Positions 1-9,393 of a stretch of DNA of 64,000 nucleotides are shown piece after piece. The notes beneath the pieces were generated by a model, which was not told the DNA's origin, did not search any database, and was given only the letters and a program-made list of their open reading frames with translations. Numbering within the stretch: position 1 is the first letter of the stretch; each line of letters starts with the position of its first letter. Both the position numbers and the translations under genes were made by a program. Where the stretch lies: the NCBI RefSeq assembly GCF_006442975.2, contig NZ_CP083954.1:2983501-3047500 (forward strand), in the 5' to 3' direction. Source of the DNA: Mesorhizobium sp. B2-1-1. Its GTDB lineage: Bacteria > Pseudomonadota > Alphaproteobacteria > Rhizobiales > Rhizobiaceae.

Positions 1-41
1 GCCACGCTACCTAGATCAGGCCATTCTCCTGGGAGTTATCC

Positions 42-770
42 ATGGTGTCGGATGCAATTTCCGAGAACGGCGCAAAGAGCGATTTCTGGCAAGGCGTGCG
101 GCTTTCCATGCCGGTCGTTGTGGCGTCGGCGCCGTTCGGGGTGCTGTTCGGGGCGCTGGCCGTCGACAATGGCTTCTCGGTGTTCGAAGCCTTCCTGATG
201 AGTGCGATGATCTTCGGCGGCGCCAGCCAGATGGTCGGCATCGAGCTGTTCGGCCAGCATGTCGCGCCGTGGCTGATCGTGCTGTCAATCTTCGCCGTCA
301 ATTTTCGCCACGTGCTCTATTCGGCCGGTATCGGCCGGCGCATAGCGCACTGGCCCGTGGTCAGCCAAGCGCTCGGCTTCTTCATCCTCACCGATCCGCA
401 GTTCGCCGTCGCCGAGGCGAGGGCGCAGTCCGGCGAGACGGTCGGCTTCGCCTGGTATCTCGGGCTCGGCCTGCCGGTCTATGTATTCTGGGTGATCGAA
501 AGCGCGCTCGGCGCGGTGTTCGGCAAGCTCATCCCCGACACGCATGCGCTGGGCATCGATTTCCTGCTGCCGATCTATTTCCTTGGCCTGGTGATGGGCT
601 TCCGCAAGCGGCCGTTGTGGCTGCCGGTGGTCGTCGCCAGTGCTTGCGCCTCGATCGTCGCCTACAAGATGGTAGGTTCACCCTGGCACGTTTCGATCGG
701 CGCCATCGCCGGCGTGCTGCTGGCCGTCATCCTGCCGCCCCACCACTCAGGCGTGAAGGCACGGCCATGA
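42..770 (+). CDS. azlC: AzlC family branched-chain amino acid exporter, large subunit
   Basis: This is a 242-residue multi-pass inner-membrane protein. It has the AzlC signature after about residue 28 (ASAPFGVLFGALAV) and the conserved GGASQMVGIEL segment near residue 65. AzlC proteins work with the small membrane protein AzlD to export branched-chain amino acids or their analogues; the substrate cannot be read from this sequence. The ATG at 42 has a GGGAG Shine-Dalgarno eight bases upstream. The stop overlaps the azlD start (ATGA), so the two genes are translationally coupled. Length is normal for the family. The first 41 bases of the window carry only this leader. Confidence 0.93.
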   Translation: MVSDAISENGAKSDFWQGVRLSMPVVVASAPFGVLFGALAVDNGFSVFEAFLMSAMIFGGASQMVGIELFGQHVAPWLIVLSIFAVNFRHVLYSAGIGRRIAHWPVVSQALGFFILTDPQFAVAEARAQSGETVGFAWYLGLGLPVYVFWVIESALGAVFGKLIPDTHALGIDFLLPIYFLGLVMGFRKRPLWLPVVVASACASIVAYKMVGSPWHVSIGAIAGVLLAVILPPHHSGVKARP

Positions 771-1063
771 GCACGACGTTCTGGATCATCATCGCCGGCG
801 CGATCGCCACTTATCTTACGCGGATCGGCGGGCATCTGGTCATCTCGCGCTTCGACAATATCCATCCGCGCGTCGAGGCCGGCCTCAACGCGGTGCCGGC
901 GGCGGTGCTGACGACATTGGTGGCGCCGGAACTGTTGAATGCCGGACCGGCGGAATGGGCGGCATTGGTTGTCACCGCCATGGTTTCGCTGCGCGGCGGG
1001 CTGATGGCGATGTTTTTGGCTGGTGCGGCGATGCTGATCCTGGCGCGGCAGTTCGTGGGGTAG
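767..1063 (+). CDS. azlD: AzlD family branched-chain amino acid exporter, small subunit
   Basis: This 98-residue hydrophobic protein has three to four predicted membrane segments. Its N-terminus contains the AzlD-type TYLTRIGG segment. AzlD is the obligate small partner of AzlC. The ATG at 767 overlaps the azlC stop by four bases. A longer open frame in the same phase runs through azlC from further upstream, but it only shadows azlC. The start is chosen from the ATGA overlap and normal AzlD length. Confidence 0.9.
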   Translation: MSTTFWIIIAGAIATYLTRIGGHLVISRFDNIHPRVEAGLNAVPAAVLTTLVAPELLNAGPAEWAALVVTAMVSLRGGLMAMFLAGAAMLILARQFVG

Positions 1064-1109
1064 AGTTCCGGGCGCGATCGTTCGAACGCTGGCGCCGCCT
1101 TAGACGCAC

Positions 1110-2954
1110 TCAAATCTTAGCGCCATGCGGTAACGGCGCCGTTGCCTTTTCCAGCCAGGCCAGCGTCTCGCCGTCGAGCATCGGGCCGATCTCGGCCAGC
1201 ACGCGGGCGTGGTAGGTGTCGAGCCAATGCAGCTCGTCGCGGGTCAACAAATCCGAGCGCACCAGCCTGACATCGATCGGCGCCAGGGTCAGCGTCTCGA
1301 AACCGTGCATGGCGATGTCGCCGCCGTCGATCTGCTCGGCCGGCGTCACCAGGATGAGGTTCTCGATGCGGATGCCGTAAGAACCTTCCTTGTAATAGCC
1401 CGGCTCGTTGGACAGCATCATGCCTTCGAGCAGCTTTTCGGTGCCCGTGCGGGCGATGCGTTGCGGGCCTTCGTGCACCGCCAGATAAGAGCCGACGCCA
1501 TGGCCGGTGCCGTGGGCGAAGTCGCAGCCGTGCTTCCACAGCGCCATGCGGGCGACGGCGTCGATTTCCGAGCCGCGCGTGCCGGCGGGGAAACGCAGCG
1601 TGGAAATGCCGATCATGCCTTTCAGCACGAGCGTGAAGCGTTCGCGCATTTCCTCGGTCGGCTGGCCGATCGGCACGGTGCGGGTGATGTCGGTGGTGCC
1701 GTCCTGATATTGGGCGCCGGAATCGAGCAGGAACAGCTCGCCGGCCTGGAGCTTGCGGCTGGTGGCGCGTGAGACGCGGTAGTGCATGATGGCGCCATTC
1801 GGGCCGGCGCCCGAAATGGTGTCGAAGGAGACGTCGCGCAGCGGCATTTGCGTTTCCTCGCCGGTCTGCCGGCGCGTCTCTTCCAGCCGGGTGACGACCG
1901 CGATCTCGTCGAGCGAGCCGGGCTTCTGGCGGTCGAGCCAGCACAAAAGCTTCGCCACCGCCGCGCCATCGCGCCGATGCGCGGCGCGCGAGCCGTTGAT
2001 CTCGGCCTGGTTCTTGGTGGCGCGCGGGATGCGGGCCGGGTCGGGAGCGGCAATCACCTCGCCGCCATTGTCCTCGACCAGCATGCGCAGCCTGTAGGCG
2101 GCCAAAACGGGGTCTAGCGCGATTTTCGCGCCGCTCTTGGCCAGCGCCACGACCGCGGCCTCGAATTCACCGGGCTCATGGGGCTCGGCAAGCTGGGTGA
2201 GATACGCCGCAACCTGGCGCGAGAATTTTCGGCTGTCCATGAATAGCCGGTGCCGTCCGTCGGCAGCGAGGACAGCGAAGCCGAGCGCCAGCGGCGTGTG
2301 CGGTACGTCGCCGCCACGGATGTTGAAGGCCCAGGCAATCGAGGAGGGATCCGTCAGCACCGCATGGGTGGCGCCCTCCTGGCCGATCGCCGCCGCCAGC
2401 CGCGCCAGCTTGTCCTTGGCGAGCTCGCCGGCAAAACCGATGGGATGGAGTTCGACAGGAGCGACCGGTGCATCCGGCTGATCCTTCCAGATTATGTCGA
2501 TCGGGTTCGCCTCGAGCGGCACCAGCACGGCGCCGGTCTTTTCGGCCGAGGCCCGCAGCGCCTTGACCTCGCCGATCGTGTGCAGCCAGGGGTCGAAGCC
2601 GAGCCGCGCGCCCTTGCCGAGGTTATCCTTGAGCCAATTTGCAGGCGGATTGTCGACCAGGCTCTCGATCGAGAAGATACCGAGATCAACCTCGCCGCGC
2701 ACCTGCAGCGTGTAGCGTCCGTCGACGAAGATGAAGGCGCGGTCGCGCAGGATGATGGCAACGCCGGCGGAGCCGCTGAAGCCGGTCAGCCATTTTAGCC
2801 GCGCCGAGCGGTCGGCGACATATTCGCCCTGATGCTCGTCGGCGCGGGGAACGACAAATCCATCCAGGCCGTTTTCCGCCAGCCATTGGCGCAGCAGCGC
2901 CACGCGCGGTCTGCCGACGGCCGGATTGCCAGCGGAATCAAAGGTCTGGAACAT
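1110..2954 (-). CDS. pepP: Xaa-Pro aminopeptidase (M24B, aminopeptidase P family)
   Basis: This is a 614-residue cytosolic metallopeptidase that removes an N-terminal residue preceding proline. The N-terminal half holds two creatinase-like non-catalytic domains (VPRADEHQGEY near residue 35). The C-terminal half holds the pita-bread fold with the five metal ligands: Asp in LLDSGAQYQDGTTD (about 411 and 422), His in GTGHGVG (about 485), Glu in NEPGYY (about 516) and Glu in GIRIEN (about 531). Length fits the long, three-domain branch that includes eukaryotic cytosolic APP1. It lies 85 bases downstream of prmA on the same strand and may be cotranscribed. The symbol is by family; rhizobia can carry paralogues. 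Confidence 0.93.
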   Translation of the reverse strand: MFQTFDSAGNPAVGRPRVALLRQWLAENGLDGFVVPRADEHQGEYVADRSARLKWLTGFSGSAGVAIILRDRAFIFVDGRYTLQVRGEVDLGIFSIESLVDNPPANWLKDNLGKGARLGFDPWLHTIGEVKALRASAEKTGAVLVPLEANPIDIIWKDQPDAPVAPVELHPIGFAGELAKDKLARLAAAIGQEGATHAVLTDPSSIAWAFNIRGGDVPHTPLALGFAVLAADGRHRLFMDSRKFSRQVAAYLTQLAEPHEPGEFEAAVVALAKSGAKIALDPVLAAYRLRMLVEDNGGEVIAAPDPARIPRATKNQAEINGSRAAHRRDGAAVAKLLCWLDRQKPGSLDEIAVVTRLEETRRQTGEETQMPLRDVSFDTISGAGPNGAIMHYRVSRATSRKLQAGELFLLDSGAQYQDGTTDITRTVPIGQPTEEMRERFTLVLKGMIGISTLRFPAGTRGSEIDAVARMALWKHGCDFAHGTGHGVGSYLAVHEGPQRIARTGTEKLLEGMMLSNEPGYYKEGSYGIRIENLILVTPAEQIDGGDIAMHGFETLTLAPIDVRLVRSDLLTRDELHWLDTYHARVLAEIGPMLDGETLAWLEKATAPLPHGAKI

Positions 2955-3039
2955 GGTGGCGTCTCCCTCGGATAGTGCCGACCGTAGCGCATGGAGCTGG
3001 AAACCGGAATCGATTTCAGCAGGGCCAGACGGGGCTGCG

Positions 3040-3912
3040 TCACCGTTTGAGATGGATCGTCACCCAGCCTTCGCGGTGCAGCGTTCTGACATGGCGAAAG
3101 CTCTGGCCGACATAGGCGGAGATCACCGCGTCGCGCTGCCGGTCGAGGATGCCTGACAGCACCAGCGAGCCGCCGAGGCTGATGTGTCGCGCCATTTCCG
3201 GCGCAAGCCGCATCAGCGGCCGCGCCAATATGTTGGCGACGATCAGGTCGAAAGGCGCACGCCTGGCAAAGATCGGATGGTGGAATCCGGGTGCGGTCAC
3301 TGTTTCCACCAGCGCCTTGACGTGGTTGAGCCGCGCATTGGCGGCGGCAACGCTTACCGCCACCGGATCGATGTCGGTCGCCAGCACGGGAATATGGAAG
3401 AGCTTGGCCACAGCGATGGCCAGCACCGCGCTGCCGGTGCCGAGATCGAGCGCGTTGCGCGGCCGCTCGCGCCGCGTCACCTTTTCCAGCATTTCCAGGC
3501 ATCCGGCGGTGGTGCCGTGGTGGCCGGTGCCGAAGGCCAGCCCCGCTTCGATCTCGATGGCAAGCTCGCCACTGTGGCGTTTGCGGCGATCATGCGCGCC
3601 ATGCACGAAGAAACGGCCGGCACGCACCGGTTTCAGCCCTTCCAGCGAGCGCGCCACCCAGTCGATATCGGGCAAGGTCTCGCGCTCGACCGGCCTGGAC
3701 AGGGCTAGCCCTGCCAGAATGTCCTTCACCCGCGCCTCGACCGCATCCACATCGCCGTCGGCATAGAGAGAGACTTCATGAATGTCCGCGTCCTCATCGA
3801 CCTCCAGCACGGCTATCGGCAAGCCTTCGTCCTCAAAGGCGGCATCGAGGGCGGCGAAAATTCTGGTGGATTCGATCTTGCCGGCGGTGAAATGGAGCCG
3901 CGTCTGGGTCAT
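3040..3912 (-). CDS. prmA: Ribosomal protein L11 methyltransferase
   Basis: This 290-residue SAM-dependent enzyme trimethylates lysine and N-terminal amines of ribosomal protein L11. The N-terminal L11-recognition domain is followed by the catalytic domain. The catalytic domain has the [12 protein letters not shown] segment, SAM motif [14 protein letters not shown] near residue 155, and the NILA motif (VANILARPL) near residue 218. The start is the ATG at 3912 (MTQTRLHF); the frame stays open further upstream but only by running into the SCO1 gene. The SCO1 gene ends ten bases upstream, so the two are very probably one operon. Confidence 0.95.
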   Translation of the reverse strand: MTQTRLHFTAGKIESTRIFAALDAAFEDEGLPIAVLEVDEDADIHEVSLYADGDVDAVEARVKDILAGLALSRPVERETLPDIDWVARSLEGLKPVRAGRFFVHGAHDRRKRHSGELAIEIEAGLAFGTGHHGTTAGCLEMLEKVTRRERPRNALDLGTGSAVLAIAVAKLFHIPVLATDIDPVAVSVAAANARLNHVKALVETVTAPGFHHPIFARRAPFDLIVANILARPLMRLAPEMARHISLGGSLVLSGILDRQRDAVISAYVGQSFRHVRTLHREGWVTIHLKR

Positions 3913-3922
3913 GGATTTCGCA

Positions 3923-4501
3923 TCAGCCCTTGGCCGCGAGGCGTTTGAGCTTTTCCACCGCGGTGTCGGCGCTTTCGCCATAGGCGATCGTGCCGGCGAA
4001 ATCGCCCTTGCCGTTGAGCAGCAGCACCGAGGCGGTATGGTCCATCGTGTAGTCGCCGTCGCCGGTGTCGACTTTCTTCCAGTAGATGCCGAAGGACTTC
4101 GCCATGGCGTGGACCTTGTCCGGGTCGCCCGATATGCCGGTGATGCGGTCAGAGAAATTGCTGACATAGGCGTTCATGACCGCGGGGGTGTCGCGCTCCG
4201 GATCGACCGAGACGAAGTAGGCATGCAGGTTCTTGCCATCGTCACCAAGCGTCTTCAGCCAGCCGGACAGTTCGAACAGCGTGGTCGGGCAGACCTCTGG
4301 GCAATGGGTGAAGCCGAAGAAGACGACGCTGGGGTGGCCCCGGAAGGCGGCCTCGGTGATCGGCGTGCCTTTCTGGTCGACCAGCGCAAAGGCGGCACCG
4401 AAAGGCTCGCCGCCATAGTGGCCGCGATACCAGTCGAAGGTCAGCCAGCCTATGCCGGCCGCCATCAGGACGAGAATGCCGATCAGTATTGAGCGCATCA
4501 T
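3923..4501 (-). CDS. SCO1/SenC family copper-binding protein
   Basis: This protein of about 192 residues has a single N-terminal membrane anchor (residues 3-24) and a thioredoxin-like domain facing the periplasm. Copper ligands are visible: the CxxxC pair in FTHCPEVCP (about C67 and C71) and a His in MDHTASV (about H155). SCO proteins deliver copper to the CuA site of cytochrome c oxidase or act in redox maintenance. ATG codons at 4528 and 4534 in the same frame would add nine to eleven residues. I prefer 4501 because a GGA-containing site lies about eight bases upstream of it. It sits immediately upstream of prmA and diverges from creA. Confidence 0.88.
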   Translation of the reverse strand: MMRSILIGILVLMAAGIGWLTFDWYRGHYGGEPFGAAFALVDQKGTPITEAAFRGHPSVVFFGFTHCPEVCPTTLFELSGWLKTLGDDGKNLHAYFVSVDPERDTPAVMNAYVSNFSDRITGISGDPDKVHAMAKSFGIYWKKVDTGDGDYTMDHTASVLLLNGKGDFAGTIAYGESADTAVEKLKRLAAKG

Positions 4502-4721
4502 CCGCAGGATTCCGTCTTGTAATTTCATCGGCATGCCGGCCATGGCCAGGCAGCCCTCGGTTCGGCGAACAGTCTTAGCGGTTCGACCGGGTACACGCAA
4601 AGGTGCCGCGTTGACGCAACCGGCCATGACCTATGCCGGCGTTTTGATCGGGGCCGCCGGCTTGCAATGCAACGTCCTTCGCCCCACCTGAGACCGGCAA
4701 ACTTGAACCTCGGAGGCTATC

Positions 4722-5225
4722 TTGCAACGACTGATTGGGCGAAATCTGATCGGCGGCGCCCTGGCCGCGTGCGTTGTCCTTGGCGCCGGTGCCGCAGTCG
4801 CCGATGAAGTCGGCAAGGTCGGCGTCGACTGGCTCGGCAACGACATCATCGTCGAAGCGATCAAGGACCCGAAGGTGGACGGCGTCACCTGCCACGTGTC
4901 CTATTTCGACCGCGGCATCATCGACCGCCTGCACAAGGGCAACTGGTTCGAGGATCCTTCCGATTCCTCGATTTCGTGCCGCCAGACCGGTCCGATCACC
5001 ATCGGCGACATCGACATGAGCGAAGGCGGCGAGGAGGTGTTCAAGCAAGGCATCAGCCTGATCTGGAAGAAGCAGGTGGTGAACCGCATCTACGACAAGG
5101 CCAACGAGACGCTGATCTACCTCTCGCATTCGCGCCAGGTGCAGAACGGCTCGGCCAAGATGTCGGTCACCACCGTGCCGCTCTACGGCCAGAACGTGGT
5201 GTGGACCAAGGGCAAGCCGAAATAG
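4722..5225 (+). CDS. creA: CreA family periplasmic protein
   Basis: This is a 167-residue exported protein of the CreA family (PF05981). It has a signal peptide (hydrophobic residues about 9-26, cleavage after AVADE-type Ala). It also has conserved blocks such as VKDPKVDGVTCHVSYFDRG (with I for V at the first position here) and SISCRQTGPI. The cellular role of CreA is unknown. The start is a TTG at 4722, supported by a CGGAGG ribosome site eight bases upstream; no ATG is available near the signal peptide. The gene stands alone between divergent SCO1 and the following acetyltransferase. Confidence 0.9.
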   Translation: MQRLIGRNLIGGALAACVVLGAGAAVADEVGKVGVDWLGNDIIVEAIKDPKVDGVTCHVSYFDRGIIDRLHKGNWFEDPSDSSISCRQTGPITIGDIDMSEGGEEVFKQGISLIWKKQVVNRIYDKANETLIYLSHSRQVQNGSAKMSVTTVPLYGQNVVWTKGKPK

Positions 5226-5304
5226 ATGTTCTTTCGTGCAATTGACCTGACCGACAATTGCTCCCGGCTTGCGGGAGCTATTGCTCTGACGTAAAGCCGC
5301 CCGC

Positions 5305-5946
5305 ATGGACCGTTCCGAAAATCTCGTGCTGAAAGATCCTGAGCCGCGTATCCATCCGACGGCGGAGCTGAAAGCATGCAAGCTCGGTCGCTACGCCTCG
5401 ATCGGCGAGCGGGTGGTGCTGCGCGAAGTGAGCGTCGGCGATTTTTCCTATTTCGAGCGGCACGCCGAGGCGATCTACACGAACATCGGCAAATTCTGCT
5501 CGATTGCCGCCAACAGCCGCATCAATGCGCTGGATCATCCGATCGAGCGACTGACCCAGCACAAGGTCAGCTACCGGCCCAACGAATATTTCCGCTGGCT
5601 GGGCGTCGATGCCGTCTTCCGCGAACGGCGCCAGGCGAAGGCGGTGAGCATCGGCCATGACGTGTGGATCGGCCACGGGGCCGTGATCATGCCCGGCCTC
5701 ACCATCGGCAATGGCGCCGTCGTCGGCGCCAATGCCGTCGTCACGCATGACGTGCCGCCCTATACGATCGTCGCCGGGGTGCCGGCCAAGCCGCTTCGGC
5801 CGCGCTTCGCAGCCGATGTCGCGGCGCGGATCGAGGCTCTCGCCTGGTGGGACTGGCCGGTCGAAAAGCTCGCCAGCGCCGTTCCCGACATGCAGGCCAT
5901 GACCATCGAGACCTTCCTGGACCGCTGGGAAAATCACGCCGCGTGA
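5305..5946 (+). CDS. Hexapeptide-repeat (LbetaH) acetyltransferase, phosphonate-type subfamily
   Basis: This 213-residue protein has a left-handed beta-helix built from hexapeptide repeats ([49 protein letters not shown]). It also carries the [13 protein letters not shown] segment typical of xenobiotic/maltose O-acetyltransferase-like enzymes. The overall layout and C-terminus resemble the hexapeptide proteins found in phosphonate (phn) gene clusters, but no other phn gene is nearby here. The acceptor substrate is unknown. The ATG is at 5305. A short gap separates it from creA, and the genes need not be functionally linked. Confidence 0.8.
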   Translation: MDRSENLVLKDPEPRIHPTAELKACKLGRYASIGERVVLREVSVGDFSYFERHAEAIYTNIGKFCSIAANSRINALDHPIERLTQHKVSYRPNEYFRWLGVDAVFRERRQAKAVSIGHDVWIGHGAVIMPGLTIGNGAVVGANAVVTHDVPPYTIVAGVPAKPLRPRFAADVAARIEALAWWDWPVEKLASAVPDMQAMTIETFLDRWENHAA

Positions 5947-6147
5947 GTGACGCCGGCGCGGCTGAAGAGCACGCGCATTTGCGCCAAAGGCGCGCTTCAG
6001 GGAACCACTGTGCGAGCGCTCCGGACTGAACCCCTTCCGTCATGCATTCGATTGCGGCGGTTGTATTTCTTTCCGATGGGAACCCGATATGGCCGCCGGT
6101 TGTTCCTTCCGGCGTACCGCACGGCGCGGCGCTGTTTGAGGGACCCC

Positions 6148-6588
6148 ATGATCGAGAAGCTCTTCACCAAAATCGCCAACCGGGTAGCCCACCTTGCGGG
6201 GCTGTCGCCGACATTCGCACTCTGCTGCCTGATCGTCATCATCTGGGCAGTAAGCGGCCCACTCTTCGCCTTCTCGGACACTTGGCAACTGGTGATCAAC
6301 ACCGGGACGACGATCATCACCTTCCTGATGGTGTTTCTCATCCAAAACACCCAGAATCGAGACGGCGCGGCAATCCAGGCCAAACTGGACGAGTTGATCC
6401 GGGTCAGCGAAGCCAAGAACACCTTCATCGGTATCGAGCATCTGACCGAAGCCGAGGTCCAGGAGATCCGTGCCAAATGCGAGCGGGCAGCGAAGCGGCA
6501 TGACGAGAAAATCGCGGCCGAAGCTGCCAAGAAAGCCGTGGCGTCAAAGAGCAAACCGAAAAAGCAGGTGGCTCGAAGCACCGGCTGA
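6148..6588 (+). CDS. Low-affinity iron permease family protein
   Basis: This 146-residue protein contains two membrane segments (about residues 20-41 and 51-70). The second is followed by the family-typical FLIQNTQNRD motif, and then KLDELIRVSEAKN and a charged, Lys/Ala-rich tail. This matches the family named after yeast low-affinity iron permease (PF04120). In bacteria the transport role has not been well shown. The start is the ATG at 6148 with a GAGGGA site five bases upstream. The 200-base leader has no other gene. Confidence 0.85.
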   Translation: MIEKLFTKIANRVAHLAGLSPTFALCCLIVIIWAVSGPLFAFSDTWQLVINTGTTIITFLMVFLIQNTQNRDGAAIQAKLDELIRVSEAKNTFIGIEHLTEAEVQEIRAKCERAAKRHDEKIAAEAAKKAVASKSKPKKQVARSTG

Positions 6589-6667
6589 AACCGGTTAACC
6601 CCCAAGGGTTCCGTCGTTGCTCGAATGCGACCCGATCCGAACACCGGCTCTCATTTTTCGGACATGC

Positions 6668-7534
6668 TCATTGCTTCATGAATGCCGCGAAGGCATCCTT
6701 GTGGTCGGGGTGCCAGCGCGACAGAGCAGGGCGATTTTCGATGATGTCGCCGATCGCCCAGGCCATGCGTTTCTCATCCAGCGGACGCGTCACCTCGTTG
6801 TCAGGGCACAGGATGTAGAAGTCGCGCTTTGTCAGGGATTCCAGCATGAAATCAATGACCTGTTCGCCGGTCCAGGCGCCGGCCGGCTTCTCGGTCGCAC
6901 CCTCGGTCAGGCCGGTATAGGTGAAGCCCGGGATCAGCAGATGCGCCGACAGATGGGCACCCGGTTCGTTGCGCAGGGCATGCGCCAGTCCCTCGGTAAA
7001 GGTCTTCACGCCGGCCTTGGAGACGTTGTAGGCAAGGTTTCCAGGCGGCGTGGTGATGCCTTGCTTGGAGCCGGTGTTGACGATCAGACCCGGCTGGCGG
7101 GCTCCCAGCATGCGGGGCACGAAGGCTTCGACGCCATGCACGACACCCCAGAAATTGATGTCCAGCAGCTGCTTCCAAGCGTCGCGGTTCTCCCACGGCT
7201 TGCCCGGGTTGTTGCCGACACCAGCATTGTTCATCAGCAGCGACACATTGCCGAAGGCGCCAAAGGCTCTTTCGGCGAGACGATCCACGTCTTGTGCCTT
7301 CGAAACGTCGGCGGCGACGGCCAGCACGGCATCGTCGCCGGCGATCGCGGAAACAACACGGGCCGCATCCTCAAGACGCGGGCCGGCGATATCGGCGAGC
7401 ACGATCTTCATGCCAATGAGAGCCAGCCGCTTCGCGGCCGCAAGACCAATGCCGCTGGCAGCACCGGTAATGACGGCGGCATTGCCCGAACCAAGCGCGG
7501 GCAAAGCGGTCTGGAGTTCTGCGTCGGTCAGCAT
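6668..7534 (-). CDS. Short-chain dehydrogenase/reductase
   Basis: This is a 288-residue NAD(P)-dependent oxidoreductase of the classical SDR type. The cofactor motif TGAASGIG lies at residues 23-30, NNAG at 102-105, the catalytic Ser in NTGS at 156, and YNVSK at 169-173. The substrate is unknown. The start is the ATG at 7534; the frame continues upstream but without a supporting ribosome site. It is transcribed divergently from the short conserved gene that follows. Confidence 0.92.
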   Translation of the reverse strand: MLTDAELQTALPALGSGNAAVITGAASGIGLAAAKRLALIGMKIVLADIAGPRLEDAARVVSAIAGDDAVLAVAADVSKAQDVDRLAERAFGAFGNVSLLMNNAGVGNNPGKPWENRDAWKQLLDINFWGVVHGVEAFVPRMLGARQPGLIVNTGSKQGITTPPGNLAYNVSKAGVKTFTEGLAHALRNEPGAHLSAHLLIPGFTYTGLTEGATEKPAGAWTGEQVIDFMLESLTKRDFYILCPDNEVTRPLDEKRMAWAIGDIIENRPALSRWHPDHKDAFAAFMKQ

Positions 7535-7695
7535 GGGCGGCGGATTCCTTCTTGCGATGGCGCCGAACTTAGCGCCGGAGCGGGCTGGCGCAAGCCTCCA
7601 CGCGCCTGGCTGCGCTTCAGCAGCCTGCTGGGGCGGGTTGACCGGTCCAGCCGAGACTGCGCATGGTGCCTCGCAAAAAGGAGATTTCCCGATTG

Positions 7696-7974
7696 ATGGA
7701 CTGGATCGAAATCCTGAAGCAGCAGACCACCATTGGCGATCAGATGAGCCGCGAAGTGCCGCAGATGCTGGCAAACCCCGAGATCAACGAAGCACAGGTG
7801 AAGACGCTGTTTTCCGCCTTGGAAAAACAGGCGGATTTCGTCGAGAAGCTGCGCATGGCGCTGGAAAAGTTCGGCCATGACTTTGCGGTCATCAAGGCGG
7901 CGGAACGGCTGGAAGAGCGCTACGCCGATCTTGCCGCGTCGGTGGCCGAGAAGCTGAAAGCGATGCGCGAATAG
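7696..7974 (+). CDS. Conserved hypothetical protein, alpha-helical
   Basis: I do not recognise this 92-residue protein. It is highly charged and predicted to be mostly helical, with heptad-like stretches (EKQADFVEKLRMALEKF and ERYADLAASVAEKLKAM) that could form a coiled coil. It has no signal peptide or membrane segment. An AAGGAG site precedes a TTG-ATG pair at 7693-7698. Spacing suits the TTG slightly better, so the protein may begin one residue earlier; an in-frame ATG at 7663 is less likely. It converges on the TMEM175-like gene with a four-base gap. Confidence 0.7.
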   Translation: MDWIEILKQQTTIGDQMSREVPQMLANPEINEAQVKTLFSALEKQADFVEKLRMALEKFGHDFAVIKAAERLEERYADLAASVAEKLKAMRE

Positions 7975-7978
7975 ATCC

Positions 7979-8554
7979 CTATTTTTCGATCACGCGTGCG
8001 AAACGCCGGTCCGGCACAAGCCAGACCAGGGCAACCAGTACATAGATCGCGACGCCGATCCACTGGCTGATGAAGGTCAGCGGGATGGCGCAGAGATAGG
8101 CGACAAGCGAGATCTTGCCCTTGCGGTCGTTGCCGATCGCCCTGGCAAAGGCCGTATCGTTGCCGTGCAATCGGTGAAGCGTCACGACGAGAATGAAGTA
8201 GGCGATGGCGCACAGCGCAAGATCGGCGCCGTAGACGGCGACCGGCACCGGCGCGAAGTGGTTTTCGCCCATGAAGGCCGTCGTCACCGGCATCAGCGAC
8301 AGCCAGAACAGGAGATTGAGGTTCGCCCACAACACGCGGCCGTCGACCCGCTGCACGGTGTGGAACATATTGTGCAAATTGTTCCAGTAAAGGCCGACGT
8401 TGATGAAGGACAGCACGTAGCTGAAGAAGATCGGCCATAGCGGCAGCAAGGCCGAGAGATCCTCGCCATGCGGCACCTTCAGTTCAAGCACCATGATGGT
8501 GATGATGATGGCCACGACGCCGTCGGTGAATGCCTCGACCCTGCCTTTGCCCAT
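7979..8554 (-). CDS. TMEM175-like (DUF1211) potassium channel family protein
   Basis: This 191-residue membrane protein begins with the family signature RVEAFTDGVVAIIITI in the first helix, followed by the usual LELKVP and further membrane segments. Bacterial TMEM175 homologues form potassium-selective channels as tetramers of a six-helix subunit; length here fits that form. The first-helix FSD motif of the family reads FTD here, a conservative Ser-to-Thr change. The start at 8554 places the signature at residue 5 as usual. A 78-base upstream extension in frame is unlikely. Confidence 0.85.
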   Translation of the reverse strand: MGKGRVEAFTDGVVAIIITIMVLELKVPHGEDLSALLPLWPIFFSYVLSFINVGLYWNNLHNMFHTVQRVDGRVLWANLNLLFWLSLMPVTTAFMGENHFAPVPVAVYGADLALCAIAYFILVVTLHRLHGNDTAFARAIGNDRKGKISLVAYLCAIPLTFISQWIGVAIYVLVALVWLVPDRRFARVIEK

Positions 8555-8791
8555 GATTTGCGCCCTATGTCCGGTGTCGATCGTTGAAGATGGTAAATCG
8601 TTAGCTGATGTTGTCAGGCCGATAAACGCCATCCGGGGAATTTCTCAACTATATCAGGGGAAACTCTCCCGCCAGGCCGGCTCGCGGCAATGGTTTGCTG
8701 TGGCAAATTGTTGACTTTTCTTGCCACAGTCCTCCATCGAAGACAGCCTCGGCTGAATCACATAAGGCCGAGCGATCGAATGGAGTGACTG

Positions 8792-9196
8792 ATGAGATTT
8801 CGATTTCTGCTCTGCCTCGCGACCATTCTGGCCGCCATCCTCGGCACGTCGGCCGCCGCGTTCGCCTACAGCGCCCACACCACCACCAACCTCAACGTGC
8901 GCTCCGGGCCCGGGGCGGGATATGCCAAGGTGGGGACGCTGCCAGTCGGCTACAGGGTGAACGTCACCGGCTGCCAGCCGGGTTGGTGCAGAATCCATGG
9001 CGGCGGCCTCAGCGGCTGGGCCAGTTCCGGCTATCTCTCGCGGGCCCATGTCGTTCGCCCGCCAGTGATCATCGTGCGCCCGCCGCATGGTCCGCCGCAC
9101 TGGCAGCATCGGCCGCACCGTCCTCCGCACCATCGCCCACCGCACAAACCGCGTCCCGGGAAGTGCAAGATCGCACCAGGTTTCTCCTGCAAATAA
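8792..9196 (+). CDS. Secreted bacterial SH3 domain protein with His/Pro-rich tail
   Basis: This 134-residue protein has a signal peptide (about residues 1-25) and one bacterial SH3 (SH3_3) domain, seen from TTTNLNVRSGPG through GWASSGYLSR. The tail is low-complexity, rich in His and Pro (repeated RPPHHRPPHK-like units), and ends with a Cys-containing KCKIAPGFSCK segment. Such SH3 proteins are periplasmic and often bind peptidoglycan. The His-rich tail could bind metal, which is inference. The ATG at 8792 fits the signal peptide. Confidence 0.88.
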   Translation: MRFRFLLCLATILAAILGTSAAAFAYSAHTTTNLNVRSGPGAGYAKVGTLPVGYRVNVTGCQPGWCRIHGGGLSGWASSGYLSRAHVVRPPVIIVRPPHGPPHWQHRPHRPPHHRPPHKPRPGKCKIAPGFSCK

Positions 9197-9330
9197 CGGA
9201 TTGCAGCGGGGTCACACGACAGGATGTCGTGACGGATCGGAACCATCGGCTCCGACACGAGCCTGTTCAGCCAACGGGTTTCCCGGTCCAGACAACGTCC
9301 GTCATGCTGTCAGGAGCCCGCCGGCCGGCC
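9197..9330 (+). other. Intergenic region with a short hairpin
   Basis: The stretch after the SH3 gene carries a 7-bp stem with loop GGA at 9215-9231 (CACGACA/TGTCGTG). No T-run follows it, so it is not a convincing intrinsic terminator. No gene is seen. Confidence 0.4.
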
Positions 9331-9355
9331 GGAACGTCGGGAGTAAGGGCGCGTT
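9331..9355 (+). promoter_or_regulatory. Candidate EcfG/RpoE2 general stress promoter
   Basis: GGAAC (9331-9335) is followed after exactly 16 bases by CGTT (9352-9355), 38 bases before the ATG of the MFS gene. This matches the GGAAC-N16/17-CGTT consensus of the alphaproteobacterial general stress sigma factor EcfG (RpoE2 in Sinorhizobium). Both boxes are exact matches. No experimental support is available here. Confidence 0.65.
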
Positions 9356-9393
9356 AAGGTCGCGATCCCTGAAACTGATGAAGAGGTTTGGCC

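Noticed and set aside
4570..4600. GGTTCGACC stretch suggesting a tRNA T-arm
   Set aside because: No acceptor stem, anticodon arm or CCA-proximal pairing could be found around it.
6076..6105. Second EcfG-like promoter before the iron-permease gene (GGAAC near 6077)
   Set aside because: No CGTT occurs at the 16-17 base spacing; the nearest GGTT is at 13-14 bases.
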